Below are positions 44,407-57,700 of a stretch of 64,000 bases of DNA, piece after piece. The notes below the pieces were generated by a model. That model was given only the letters and a program-made list of their open reading frames with translations, made no database searches and was not told where the DNA came from. Numbering within the stretch: position 1 is the stretch's first letter; the number at the start of each line of letters is the position of its first letter. Origin of the DNA: Flaccisagitta enflata (Eukaryota > Chaetognatha > Sagittoidea > Aphragmophora); assembly GCA_965153355.1 (NCBI GenBank), contig OZ231126.1, positions 36,766,001-36,830,000 of the forward strand, read 5' to 3'. A program made the position numbers and the translations under genes.

Positions 44407-44642
44407 CTCCGATAGTGAAGGCGGTGCTGAATCCGAGCCTGTCCGATTTTCGACTCACATTCCTCATCCTCATATCAACGCCAATCGTCGACATCCGACG
44501 TCAACCACGCTCTCCGCCACTGCAGCCGCCACCACCACCGCCTCCGCCGCCGCCGCCTCTGCCGCCTCTGCCGCCACCATGTCAGAACCGGAATCGAAAG
44601 ATCGTCGTCTTAAAGTCGCTCTTCCACCACCGAGAGCCAAAG
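44407..44642 (+). CDS. Low-complexity tail exon 2: acidic Ser and Ala-rich
   Basis: Acceptor TGATATCTACAG, phase 2; donor AAAG|GTAATG, phase 1. Encodes SDSEGGAESEPVRFSTHIPH, a His/Pro/Asn stretch, an Ala/Thr/Ser run coded by GCC/ACC triplets, and SEPESKDRRLKVALPPPRAK. Acidic serines in SDSEGG are a typical CK2-like pattern. Confidence 0.85.
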
Positions 44643-44776
44643 GTAATGGGGACTACGCGGTAATTCAAGAGATTTCAGTCAAATGTGTTTTTATTCTACC
44701 ACGGCTATTGGCTCGTTCTCACGTTTATATTCGTTATTGACCAATACTGTGAAAATCAACCTGTTTTTACACGCAG

Positions 44777-45001
44777 AACATCACTTCTTGGCCCCACCTT
44801 CGAGCAGTGCACCCGCTAAGCCGCTGAAGACGTCGCCGTCCGATGATAACCAAAAGAGAGAAGGAAGAGGAGGAGAAGGAAGAGGAAGAGGAGGAGGAGG
44901 AGAAGATTCAAATGAAGTAAAGACGGAGGAAACACTTGAAACGTCGAAGCGTCAAGAAGTGGAGGAACCAAGACCGACCACCATTCATCCACTGCAAAGC
45001 A
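44777..45001 (+). CDS. Low-complexity tail exon 3: Gly/Arg/Glu-rich
   Basis: Acceptor TTTTTACACGCAG, phase 1; donor AGCA|GTAAGC, phase 1. Encodes HHFLAPPSSSAPAKPLKTSP, a Gly/Arg/Glu block coded by (GAGGAA)-type DNA, then EDSNEVKTEETLETSKRQEV and TTIHPLQS. Likely disordered. Confidence 0.84.
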
Positions 45002-45073
45002 GTAAGCCCGTCTTCTTTGTTTTTGTGTGTGGGTGGGTGGGTAAATCCCTAGTTGCTTTTGACGAGTCTAACC

Positions 45074-45076
<3 letters not shown>

Positions 45077-45133
<57 letters not shown>
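45077..45133. repeat. (CT)n microsatellite before an acceptor
   Basis: About 57 bases of CT ending 13 bases before the acceptor at 45146. Complementary to the (GA)n at 45574. Confidence 0.97.
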
Positions 45134-45137
<4 letters not shown>

Positions 45138-45146
45138 GCATCTCAG

Positions 45147-45333
45147 TGGCAAATTTGAATTCGTCTTCTTCCGAAGATGGCGAGTCTCCCTGCTCCACCA
45201 CTCCTTTGCTGAGGAATCTTCCAGCAAGTAGTCAACACCCCAACTATTTACACCGTCACCATCCGCCGTACGTCACCAACAATAATACCAACAATGCTCC
45301 GAATGTGGTCAACTTCAATGGTGCTCATACCAG
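45147..45333 (+). CDS. Low-complexity tail exon 4: Ser/Asn/His-rich
   Basis: Acceptor CATTTGCATCTCAG, phase 1; donor ACCAG|GTCAGT, phase 2. Encodes ANLNSSSSEDGESPCSTTPL, RNLPASSQHPNYLHRHHPPY and VTNNNTNNAPNVVNFNGAHT. Likely disordered. Confidence 0.84.
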
Positions 45334-45445
45334 GTCAGTTATATCGCAATAATGCAACAATTAGTCCCTCTTGGTTTCATTTTTTCCTTAATTACAAAGC
45401 TCATATATGAAAGATATGAATTGATGATTCGAATTTCCCTTGCAG

Positions 45446-45563
45446 CGCGACACTTGCGAATCATGGTGCTCAGCCATTAAACAGTTCGGGTGAATCCACG
45501 AAAACGAACTCTTTGGATGCGGACTGTGCTTCCGTCGTCACAAATGAAGACACGCTGCTACAG
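45446..45563 (+). CDS. Low-complexity tail exon 5, last exon seen
   Basis: Acceptor ATTTCCCTTGCAG, phase 2; donor CAG|GTGAAA, phase 0. Encodes ATLANHGAQPLNSSGESTKT and DADCASVVTNEDTLLQ. The good donor and lack of a stop mean the gene continues, but the 17-kb satellite array lies directly downstream and no further exon is recognised in the window. Confidence 0.84.
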
Positions 45564-45570
45564 GTGAAAG

Positions 45571-45573
<3 letters not shown>

Positions 45574-45661
<88 letters not shown>
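45574..45661. repeat. (GA)n microsatellite after a donor
   Basis: About 88 bases of GA starting 11 bases after the donor at 45563, followed by the satellite array. Confidence 0.97.
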
Positions 45662-45664
<3 letters not shown>

Positions 45665-45710
45665 TAAATTTATATTAGCCTTTTGTTTTCATCTTAGAAA
45701 TGTACATTCA

Positions 45711-48700
45711 GGGGGGAGACAATAACCCGAGTCTAAAATATAAAGGGATTTTTTAGGATTTTCAAAGTCGCATCACGACTGTAAAAATGCAAGCACCTGG
45801 CTGATTTTTGGTATATACCCTCCTTGACTATTGTACTTTGATAAGAAAAAAAAATTAGGGGCTGAAATGCCTCCAAAGGAACCAGTTTACCACCCACACC
45901 TACCACCACATCCTCGTTTATGACCGTTTTTAGGGCTCAACAACCAAAAATCTAACTTCAATATGTTGAAAAAATGAATTTTCCTGGGGTGTCCTGTACT
46001 TGGGTAGTGCTCATTGGATGTCTCTGATGGGATTTAGGCTAAAAAAATCAAAATCCATGAATTTGTTTTCTCACAATATTGTCCACAAGCAAACTCCACC
46101 TATTTTTGACTAATTTGCTTTTTTAATTCATCCTACCCAAATTTGAGGTCTTTACACCCTTATCCATCCATCTCAGTCCAAAATCATTTTGATCTATCCC
46201 TAAGCATTTCATCTTAGGGGCCTACTAAAACCTAACCACCCTACTATACCTCTGAGTTCACAATAACATCTTTTGTTTAGTAGTTCCTACCCTGTGACGA
46301 GAAGAGGTCGCAAGGGGTGTTGTCTCCCGCCTTATTAGAGGGGGCACTTTGACATTTTTTCAAAAACTATTCTGGAACAATAAAAAACTGAAAAAATGAG
46401 ACTTTGGAATAGTGAAAAACCAAATCAGGGCCATTTAGTAGGTATATCATAGCCTACACAAGTCAGAAATAGCTTGAAAAACACTCATTTTGACCTTATT
46501 TGGCGATAGTCCATTTTAAGCAAAAATGAGAGTTTTTATAGTGAATTTTTCTCAAATTTCAGGTATTTTTGGAGGATTTTAGGGTATTTTCATTTTGTTT
46601 ACATGTTTATATGCTAGTCTAACAAAAAAAATTAACAAACAAGCTGAAAATTACAAATCTGATACTAGCAAGATACTCTTATAAGGGGGAGACAATAACC
46701 CGAGTCTAAAATATAAAGGGATTTTTTAGGATTTTCAAAGTCGCATCACGACTGTAAAATGCAAGCACCTGGCTGATTTTTGGTATATACCCTCCTTGAC
46801 TATTGTACTTTGATAAGAAAAAAAATTAGGGGCTGAAATGCCTCCAAAGGAACCAGTTTACCACCCACACCTACCACCACATCCTCGTTTATGACCGTTT
46901 TTAGGGCTCAACAACCAAAAATCTAACTTCAATATGTTGAAAAAATGAATTTTCCTGGGGTGTCCTGTACTTGGGTAGTGCTCATTGGATGTCTCTGAAG
47001 GGATTTAGGCTAAAAAATCAAAATCCATGAATTTGTTTTCTCACAATATTGTCCACAAGCAAACTCCACCTATTTTTGACTAATTTGCTTTTTTAATTCA
47101 TCCTACCCAAATTTGAGGTCTTTACACCCTTATCCATCCATCTCAGTCCAAAATCATTTTGATCTATCCCTAAGCATTTCATCTTAGGGGCCTACTAAAA
47201 CCTAACCACCCTACTATACCTCTGAGTTCACAATAACATCTTTTGTTTAGTAGTTCCTACCCTGTGACGAGAAGAGGTCGCAAGGGGTGTTGTCTCCCGC
47301 CTTATTAGAGGGGGGCACCTCACATTTTTTCAAAAACTATTCTGGAACAATAAAAAACTGAAAAAATGAGACTTTGGAATAGTGAAAAACCAAATCAGGG
47401 CCATTTAGTAGGTATATCATAGCCTACACAAGTCAGAAATAGCTTGAAAAACACTCATTTTGACCTTATTTGGCGATAGTCCATTTTAAGCAAAAATGAG
47501 AGTTTTTATAGTGAATTTTTCTCAAATTTCAGGTATTTTTGGAGGATTTTAGGGTATTTTCATTTTGTTTACATGTTTATATGCTAGTCTAACAAAAAAA
47601 TTAACAAACAAGCTGAAAATTACAAATCTGATACTAGCAAGATACTCTTATAAGGGGGGAGACAATAACCCGAGTCTAAAATATAAAGGGATTTTTTAGG
47701 ATTTTCAAAGTCGCATCACGACTGTAAAAATGCAAGCACCTGGCTGATTTTTGGTATATACCCTCCTTGACTATTGTACTTTGATAAGAAAAAAATTAGG
47801 GGCTGAAATGCCTCCAAAGGAACCAGTTTACCACCCACACCTACCACCACATCCTCGTTTATGACCGTTTTTAGGGCTCAACAACCAAAAATCTAACTTC
47901 AATATGTTGAAAAAATGAATTTTCCTGGGGTGTCCTGTACTTGGGTAGTGCTCATTGGATGTCTCTGAAGGGATTTAGGCTAAAAAAATCAAAATCCATG
48001 AATTTGTTTTCTCACAATATTGTCCACAAGCAAACTCCACCTATTTTTGACTAATTTGCTTTTTTAATTCATCCTACCCAAATTTGAGGTCTTTACACCC
48101 TTATCCATCCATCTCAGTCCAAAATCATTTTGATCTATCCCTAAGCATTTCATCTTAGGGGCCTACTAAAACCTAACCACCCTACTATACCTCTGAGTTC
48201 ACAATAACATCTTTTGTTTAGTAGTTCCTACCCTGTGACGAGAAGAGGTCGCAAGGGGTGTTGTCTCCCGCCTTATTAGAGGGGGGCACCTCACATTTTT
48301 TCAAAAACTATTCTGGAACAATAAAAAACTGAAAAAATGAGACTTTGGAATAGTGAAAAACCAAATCAGGGCCATTTAGTAGGTATATCATAGCCTACAC
48401 AAGTCAGAAATAGCTTGAAAAACACTCATTTGACCTTATTTGGCGATAGTCCATTTTAAGCAAAAATGAGAGTTTTTATAGTGAATTTTTCTCAAATTTC
48501 AGGTATTTTTGGAGGATTTTAGGGTATTTTCATTTTGTTTACATGTTTATATGCTAGTCTAACAAAAAAAATTAACAAACAAGCTGAAAATTACAAATCT
48601 GATACTAGCAAGATACTCTTATAAGGGGGGAGACAATAACCCGAGTCTAAAATATAAAGGGATTTTTTAGGATTTTCAAAGTCGCATCACGACTGTAAAA

Positions 48701-51700
48701 ATGCAAGCACCTGGCTGATTTTTGGTATATACCCTCCTTGACTATTGTACTTTGATAAGAAAAAAAAATTAGGGGCTGAAATGCCTCCAAAGGAACCAGT
48801 TTACCACCCACACCTACCACCACATCCTCGTTTATGACCTTTTTAGGGCTCAACAACCAAAAATCTAACTTCAATATGTTGAAAAATGAATTTTCCTGGG
48901 GTGTCCTGTACTTGGGTAGTGCTCATTGGATGTCTCTGAAGGGATTTAGGCTAAAAAATCAAAATCCATGAATTTGTTTTCTCACAATATTGTCCACAAG
49001 CAAACTCCACCTATTGTTTGACTAATTTGCTTTTTTAATTCATCCTACCCAAATTTGAGGTCTTTACACCCTTATCCATCCATCTCAGTCCAAAAATCAT
49101 TTTGATCTATCCCTAAGCATTTCATCTTAGGGGCCTACTAAAACCTAACCACCCTACTATACCTCTGAGTTCACAATAACATCTTTTGTTTAGTAGTTCC
49201 TACCCTGTGACGAGAAGAGGTCGCAAGGGGTGTTGTCTCCCGCCTTATTAGAGGGGGGCACCTCACATTTTTCAAAAACTATTCTGGAACAATAAAAAAC
49301 TGAAAAAATGAGACTTTGGAATAGTGAAAAACCAAATCAGGGCCATTTAGTAGGTATATCATAGCCTACACAAGTCAGAAATAGCTTGAAAAACACTCAT
49401 TTTGACCTTATTTGGCGATAGTCCATTTTAAGCAAAAATGAGAGTTTTTATAGTGAATTTTTCAAATTTCAGGTATTTTTTGGAGGATTTTAGGGTATTT
49501 CATTTTGTTTACATGTTTATATGCTAGTCTAACAAAAAAATTAACAAACAAGCTGAAAATTACAAATCTGATACTAGCAAGATACTCTTATAAGGGGGGA
49601 GACAATAACCCGAGTCTAAATATAAAGGATTTTTTAGGATTTTCAAAGTCGTATCACGACTGTAAAAATGCAAGTACCTGGCTGATTTTTGGTATATACC
49701 CTCCTTGACTATTGTACTTTGATAAGAAAAAAAATTAGGGCTGAAATGCTCAAAAGGAACCATTTACCACCCATACCTACCACCACATCCTGATTATGAC
49801 CGTTTAGGGCTCAACAACCAAAAATCTAACTTCAATATGTTGAAAAAATGAATTTTCCTGAGGTGTCCTGTACTTGGGTAGTGCTCATTGGATGTCTCTG
49901 AAGGGATTTAGGCTAAAAAAATCAAAATCCATGAATTTGTTTTCTCACAATATTGTCCACAAGCAAACTCCACCTATTTTTGACTAATTTGCTTTTTTAA
50001 TTCATCCTGCCCAAATTTGAGGTCTTTACACCCTTATCCATCCATCTCAGTCCAAAAATCATTTTGATCTATCCCTAAGCATTTCATCTTAGGGGCCCAC
50101 TAAACTAACCAACTACACCCTACCACTATACCTCTGAGTTCACAATAACATCTTTTGTTTAGTAGTTCCTACCCTGTGACTAGAAGAGGTCGCAAGGGGT
50201 GTTGTCTCCCGCCTTATTAGAGGGGGGCACCTCACATTTTTTCAAAAACTATTCTGGAACAATAAAAAACTGAAAAATGAGACTTTGGAATAGTGAAAAC
50301 CAAATCAGAGCCATTTAGTAGGTATATCATAGCCTACACAAGTCAGAAATAGCCTGAAAAACACTCATTTTGACCTTATTTACGATAGTCCATTTTAAGC
50401 AAAAATGAGAGTTTTTATAGTGAATTTTTCTCAAATTTCAGGTATTTTTGGAGGATTTTAGGTATTTACTTTGTTTACATGTTTATATGCTAGTCAACAA
50501 AAAAAATTAACAAACAAGCTGAAAATTACAAATCTGATACTAGCAAGATACTCTTATAAGGGGGGAGACAATAACCCGGGTCTAAAATATAAAGGGATTT
50601 TGTAGGATTTTCAAAGTCGCATCACGACTGTAAAAATGCAAGCACCTGGCTGAATTTTGGTATATACCCTCCTTGACTATTGTACTTTGATGAGAAAAAA
50701 ATTAGGGGCTGAAATGCCTCCAAAGGAACCAGTTTACCACCCACACCTACCACCACATCCTCGTTTATGACCTGTTAGGGCTCAACAACCAAAAATCTAA
50801 CTTCAATATGTTGAAAAAATGAATTTCCTGGGGTGTCCTGTACTTGGGTAGTGCTCATTTGATGTCTCTGAAGGGATTTAGGCTAAAAAAATCAAAATCC
50901 ATGAATTTGTTTTCTCACAATATTGTCCACAAGCAAACTCCACCTATTTTTGACTAATTTGCTTTTTTAATTCATCCTACCCAAATTTGAGGTCTTTACA
51001 CCCTTATCCATCCATCTCAGTCCAAAAATCATTTTGATCTATCCCTAAGCATTTCATCTTAGGGGCCTACTAAAACCTAACCACCCTACTATACCTCTGG
51101 GCTCACAATAACATCTTTTGTTTAGTAGTTCCTACCCTGTGACGAGAAGAGGTCGCAAGGGGTGTTGTCTCCCGCCTTATTAGAGGGGGGCACCTCACAT
51201 TTTTTCAAAAACTATTCTGGAACAATAAAAAACTGAAAAAATGAGACTTTGGAATAGTGAAAAACCAAATCAGGGCCATTTAGTAGGTATATCATAGCCT
51301 ACACAAGTCAGAAATAGCTTGAAAAACACTCATTTTGACCTTATTTGGCGATAGTCCATTTTAAGCAAAAATGAGAGTTTTTATAGTGAATTTTTCTCAA
51401 ATTTCAGGTATTTTTGGAGGATTTTAGGGTATTTTCATCTTGTTTACATGTTTATATGCTAATCTAACAAAAAAAATTGACAAACAAGCTGAAAATTACA
51501 AATCTGATACTAGCAAGATACTCTTATAAGGGGGGAGACAATAACCCGAGTCTAAAATATAAAGGGATTTTCTAGGATTTTCAAAGTCGCATCACGACTG
51601 TAAAAATGCAAGCACCTGGCTGATTTTTGGTATATACCCTCCTTGACTATTGTATTTTGATAAGAAAAAAAACATTAGGGGCTGAAATGCCTCCAAAGGA

Positions 51701-54700
51701 ACCAGTTTACCACCCACACCTACCACCACATCCACGATTATGACCTTTTTAGGGCTCAACAACCAAAAATCTAACTTCAATATGTTGAAAAAATGAATTT
51801 TCCTGGGGTGTCCTGTACTTGGGTAGTGCTCATTGGATGTCTCTGAAGGGATTTAGGCTAAAAAAATCAAAATCCATGAATTTGTTTTCTCACAATATTG
51901 TCCACAAGCAAACTCCACCTATTTTTGACTAATTTGCTTTTTTAATTCATCCTACCCAAATTTGAGGTCTTTACACCCTTATCCATCCATCTCAGTCCAA
52001 AAATCATTTTGATCTATCCCTAAGCATTTTATCTTAGGGGCCTACTAAAACCTAACCACCCTACTATACCTCTGGGCTCACAATAACATCTTTTGTTTAG
52101 TAGTTCCTACCCTGTGACGAGAAGAGGTCGCAAGGGGTGTTGTCTCCCGCCTTATTAGAGGGGGGCACCTCACATTTTTTCAAAAACTATTCTGGAACAA
52201 TAAAAAGATGAAAAAATGAGACTTGGAATAGTGAAAAACCAAATCAGGGCCATTTAGTAGGTATATCATAGCCTACACAAGTCAGAAATAGCTTGAAAAC
52301 ACTCATTTTGACCTTATTTAAGGATAGTCCATTTTAAGCAAAATGAGAGTTTTATAGTGAATTTTTCTCAAATTTCAGGTATTTTTGGAGGATTTTAGGA
52401 GTTTTCATTTTGTTTATATGTTTATATGCTAGTCTAACAAAAATTAACAAACAAGCTGAAAATTACAAATCTGATACTAGCAAGATACTCTTATAATGGG
52501 AGACAATAACCCGAGTCTAAAATATAAAGGGATTTTTTAGGATTTTCAAAGTCGCATCACGACTGTAAAAATGCAAGCACCTGGCTGATTTTTGGTATAT
52601 ACCCTCCTTGACTATTGTACTTTGATAAGAAAAAAAATTAGGGGCTGAAATGCCTCCAAAGGAACCAGTTTACCACCCACACCTACCACCACATCCTCGT
52701 TATATGACTTTTTTAGGGCTCAACAACCAAAAATCTAACTTCAATATGTTGAAAAAATGAATTTTCCTGGGGTGTCCTGTACTTGGGTAGTGCTCATTGG
52801 ATGTCTCTGAAGGGATTTAGGCTAAAAAAATCAAAATCCATGAATTTGTTTTCTCACAATATTGTCCACAAGCAAACTCCACCTATTTTTGACTAATTTG
52901 CTTTTTTAATTCATCCTACCCAAATTTGAGGTCTTTACACCCTTATCCATCCATCTCAGTCCAAAATCATTTTGATCTATCCCTAAGCATTTTATCTTGG
53001 GGGCTTACTAAAACCTAACCACCCTACTATACCTCTGAGCTCACAATAACATCTTTTGTTTAGTAGTTCCTACCCTGTGACGAGAAGAGGTCGCAAGGGG
53101 TGTTGTCTCCCGCCTTATTAGAGGGGGGCACCTCACATTTTTTCAAAAACTATTCTGGAACAATAAAAAACTGAAAAAATGAGACTTTGGAATAGTGAAA
53201 AACCAAATCAGGGCCATTTAGTAGGTATATCATAGCCTACACAAGTCAGAAATAGCTTGAAAAACACTCATTTTGACCTTATTTGGCGATAGTCCATTTT
53301 AAGCAAAAATGAGAGTTTTTATAGTGAATTTTTCTCAAATTTCAGGTATTTTTGGAGGATTTTAGGGTATTTTCATTTTGTTTACATGTTTATATGCTAG
53401 TCTAACAAAAAAAATTGACAAACAAGCTGAAAATTACAAATCTGATACTAGCAAGATACTCTTATAAGGGGGGAGACAATAACCCGAGTCTAAAATATAA
53501 AGGGATTTTTTAGGATTTTCAAAGTCGCATCACGACTGTAAAAATGCAAGCACCTGGCTGATTTTTGGTATATACCCTCCTTGACTATTGTACTTTGATA
53601 AGAAAAAAAAATTAGGGGCTGAAATGCCTCCAAAGGAACCAGTTTACCACCCACACCTACCACCACATCCTCGTTTATGACCGTTTTTAGGGCTCAACAA
53701 CCAAAAATCTAACTTCAATATGTTGAAAAAATGAATTTTCCTGGGGTGTCCTGTACTTGGGTAGTGCTCATTGGATGTCTCTGAAGGGATTTAGGTAAAA
53801 AAATCAAAATCCATGAATTTGTTTTCTCACAATATTGTCCACAAGCAAACTCCACCTATTTTTGACTAATTTGCTTTTTTAATTCATCCTACCCAAATTT
53901 GAGGTCTTTACACCCTTATCCATCCATCTCAGTCCAAAAATCATTTTGATCTATCCCTAAGCATTTCATCTTAGGGGCCTACTAAAACCTAACCACCCTA
54001 CTATACCTCTGAGTTCACAATAACATCTTTTGTTTAGTAGTTCCTACCCTGTGACGAGAAGAGGTCGCAAGGGGTGTTGTCTCCCGCCTTATTAGAGGGG
54101 GCACCTCACATTTTTTCAAAAACTATTCTGGAACAATAAAAAACTGAAAAATGAGACTTTGGAATAGTGAAAAACCAAATCAGGGCCATTTAGTAGGTAT
54201 ATCATAGCCTACACAAGTCAGAAATAGCTTGAAAAACACTCATTTTGACCTTATTTGGCGATAGTCCATTTTAAGCAAAAATGAGAGTTTTTATAGTGAA
54301 TTTTTCTCAAATTTCAGGTATTTTTGGAGGATTTTAGGGTATTTTCATTTTGTTTACATGTTTATATGCTAGTCTAACAAAAATATTAACAAACAAGCTG
54401 AAAATTACAAATCTGATACTAGCAAGATACTCTTATAAGGGGGGGAGACAATAACCCGAGTCTAAAATATAAAGGGATTTTTTAGATTTTCAAAGTCGCA
54501 TCACGACTGTAAAAATGCAAGCACCTGGCTGATTTTTGTATATACCCTCCTTGACTATTGTACTTTGATAAGAAAAAAATTAGGGGCTGAAATGCTCCAA
54601 AGGAACCAGTTTACCACCCACACCTACCACCACATCCTCGTTTATGACCGTTTTTAGGGCTCAACAACCAAAAATCTAACTTCAATATGTTGAAAAAATG

Positions 54701-57700
54701 AATTTTCCTGGGGTGTCCTGTACTTGGGTAGTGCTCATTGGATGTCTCTGAAGGGATTTAGGCTAAAAAAATCAAAATCCATGAATTTGTTTTCTCACAA
54801 TATTGTCCACAAGCAAACTCCACCTATTTTTGACTAATTTGCTTTTTTAATTCATCCTACCCAAATTTGAGGTCTTTACACCCTTATCCATCCATCTCAG
54901 TCCAAAATCATTTTGATCTATCCCTAAGCATTTCATCTTAGGGGCCTACTAAAACCTAACCACCCTACTATACCTCTGAGTTCACAATAACATCTTTTGT
55001 TTAGTAGTTCCTACCCTGTGACGAGAAGAGGTCGCAAGGGGTGTTGTCTCCCGCCTTATTAGAGGGGGGCACCTCACATTTTTTCAAAAACTATTCTGGA
55101 ACAATAAAAAACTGAAAAAATGAGACTTTGGAATAGTGAAAAACCAAATCAGGGCCATTTAGTAGGTATATCATAGCCTACACAAGTCAGAAATAGCTTG
55201 AAAACACTCATTTTGACCTTATTTGGCGATAGTCCATTTTAAGCAAAAATGAGAGTTTTTATAGTGAATTTTTCTCAAATTTCAGGTATTTTTGGAGGAT
55301 TTTAGGGTATTTTCATTTTGTTTACATGTTTATATGCTAGTCTAACAAAAAAATTAACAAACAAGCTGAAAATTACAAATCTGATACTAGCAAGATACTC
55401 TTATAAGGGGGGAGACAATAACCCGAGTCTAAAATATAAAGGGATTTTTTAGGATTTTCAAAGTCGCATCACGACTGTAAAAATGCAAGCACCTGGCTGA
55501 TTTTTGGTATATACCCTCCTTGACTATTGTACTTTGATAAGAAAAAAAATAAGGGGCTGAAATGCCTCCAAAGGAACCAGTTTACCACCCACACCTACCA
55601 CCACATCCTCGATTATGACCTTTTTAGGGCTCAACAACCAAAAATCTAACTTCAATATGTTGAAAAATGAATTTTCCTGGGGTGTCCTGTACTTGGGTAG
55701 TGCTCATTGGATGTCTCTGAAGGGATTTAGGCTAAAAAAATCAAAATCCATGAATTTGTTTTCTCACAATATTGTCCACAAGCAAACTCCACCTATTTTT
55801 GACTAATTTGCTTTTTTAATTCATCCTACCCAAATTTGAGGTCTTTACACCCTTATCCATCCATCTCAGTCCAAAAATCATTTTGATCTATCCCTAAGCA
55901 TTTCATCTTAGGGGCCTACTAAAACCTAACCACCCTACTATACCTCTGAGTTCACAATAACATCTTTTGTTTAGTAGTTCCTACCCTGTGACGAGAAGAG
56001 GTCGCAAGGGGTGTTGTCTCCCGCCTTATTAGAGGGGCACCTCACATTTTTTCAAAAACTATTCTGGAACAAAAAAAACTGAAAAAATGAGACTTTGGAA
56101 TAGTGAAAAACCAAATCAGGGCCATTTAGTAGGTATATCATAGCCTACACAAGTCAGAAATAGCTTGAAAAACACTCATTTTGACCTTATTTGGCGATAG
56201 TCCATTTTAAGCAAAAATGAGAGTTTTTATAGTGAATTTTTCTCAAATTTCAGGTATTTTTGGAGGATTTTAGGGTATTTTCATTTTGTTTACATGTTTA
56301 TATGCTAGTCTAACAAAAAAATTAACAAACAAGCTGAAAATTACAAATCTGATACTAGCAAGATACTCTTATAAGGGGGAGACAATAACCCGAGTCTAAA
56401 ATATAAAGGGATTTTCTAGGATTTTCAAAGTTGCGTCACGACTGTAAGAATGCAAGCACCTGGCTGATTTTTGGTATATACCCTCCTTGACTATTGTACT
56501 TTGATAAGAAAAAAAATAAGGGGCTGAAATGCCTCCAAAGGAACCAGTTTACCACCCACACCTACCACCACATCCTCGTTTATGACCGTTTTTAGGGCTC
56601 AACAACCAAAAATCTAACTTCAATATGTTGAAAAAATGAATTTTCCTGGGGTGTCCTGTACTTGGGTAGTGCTCATTGGATGTCTCTGAAGGGATTTAGG
56701 CTAAAAAATCAAAATCCATGAATTTGTTTTCTCACAATATTGTCCACAAGCAAACTCCACCTATTTTTGACTAATTTGCTTTTTTAATTCATCCTACCCA
56801 AATTTGAGGTCTTTACACCCTTATCCATCCATCTCAGTCCAAAATCATTTTGATCTATCCCTAAGCATTTCATCTTAGGGCCTACTAAAACCTAACCACC
56901 CTACTATACCTCTGAGTTCACAATAACATCTTTTGTTTAGTAGTTCCTACCCTGTGACGAGAAGAGGTCGCAAGGGGTGTTGTCTCCCGCCTTATTAGAG
57001 GGGGGCACCTCACATTTTTTCAAAAACTATTCTGGAACAATAAAAAACTGAAAAAATGAGACTTTGGAATAGTGAAAACCAAATCAGGGCCATTTAGTAG
57101 GTATATCATAGCCTACACAAGTCAGAAATAGCTTGAAAAACACTCATTTTGACCTTATTTGGCGATAGTCCATTTTAAGCAAAAATGAGAGTTTTTATAG
57201 TGAATTTTTCTCAAATTTCAGGTATTTTTGGAGGATTTTAGGGTATTTTCATTTTGTTTACATGTTTATATGCTAGTCTAACAAAAAAAATTAACAAACA
57301 AGCTGAAAATTACAAATCTGATACTAGCAAGATACTCTTATAAGGGGGAGACAATAACCCGAGAGTCTAAAATATAAAGGGATTTTTAGGATTTTCAAAG
57401 TCGCATCACGACTGTAAAAATGCAAGCACCTGGCTGATTTTTGGTATATACCCTCCTTGACTATTGTACTTTGATAAGAAAAAAAATTAGGGGCTGAAAT
57501 GCCTCCAAAGGAACCAGTTTACCACCCACACCTACCACCACATCCTCGTTTATGACCTTTTTAGGGCTCAACAACCAAAAATCTAACTTCAATATGTTGA
57601 AAAATGAATTTTCCTGGGGTGTCCTGTACTTGGGTGCTCATTGGATGTCTCTGAAGGGATTTAGGCTAAAAAAATCAAAATCCATGAATTTGTTTTCTCA

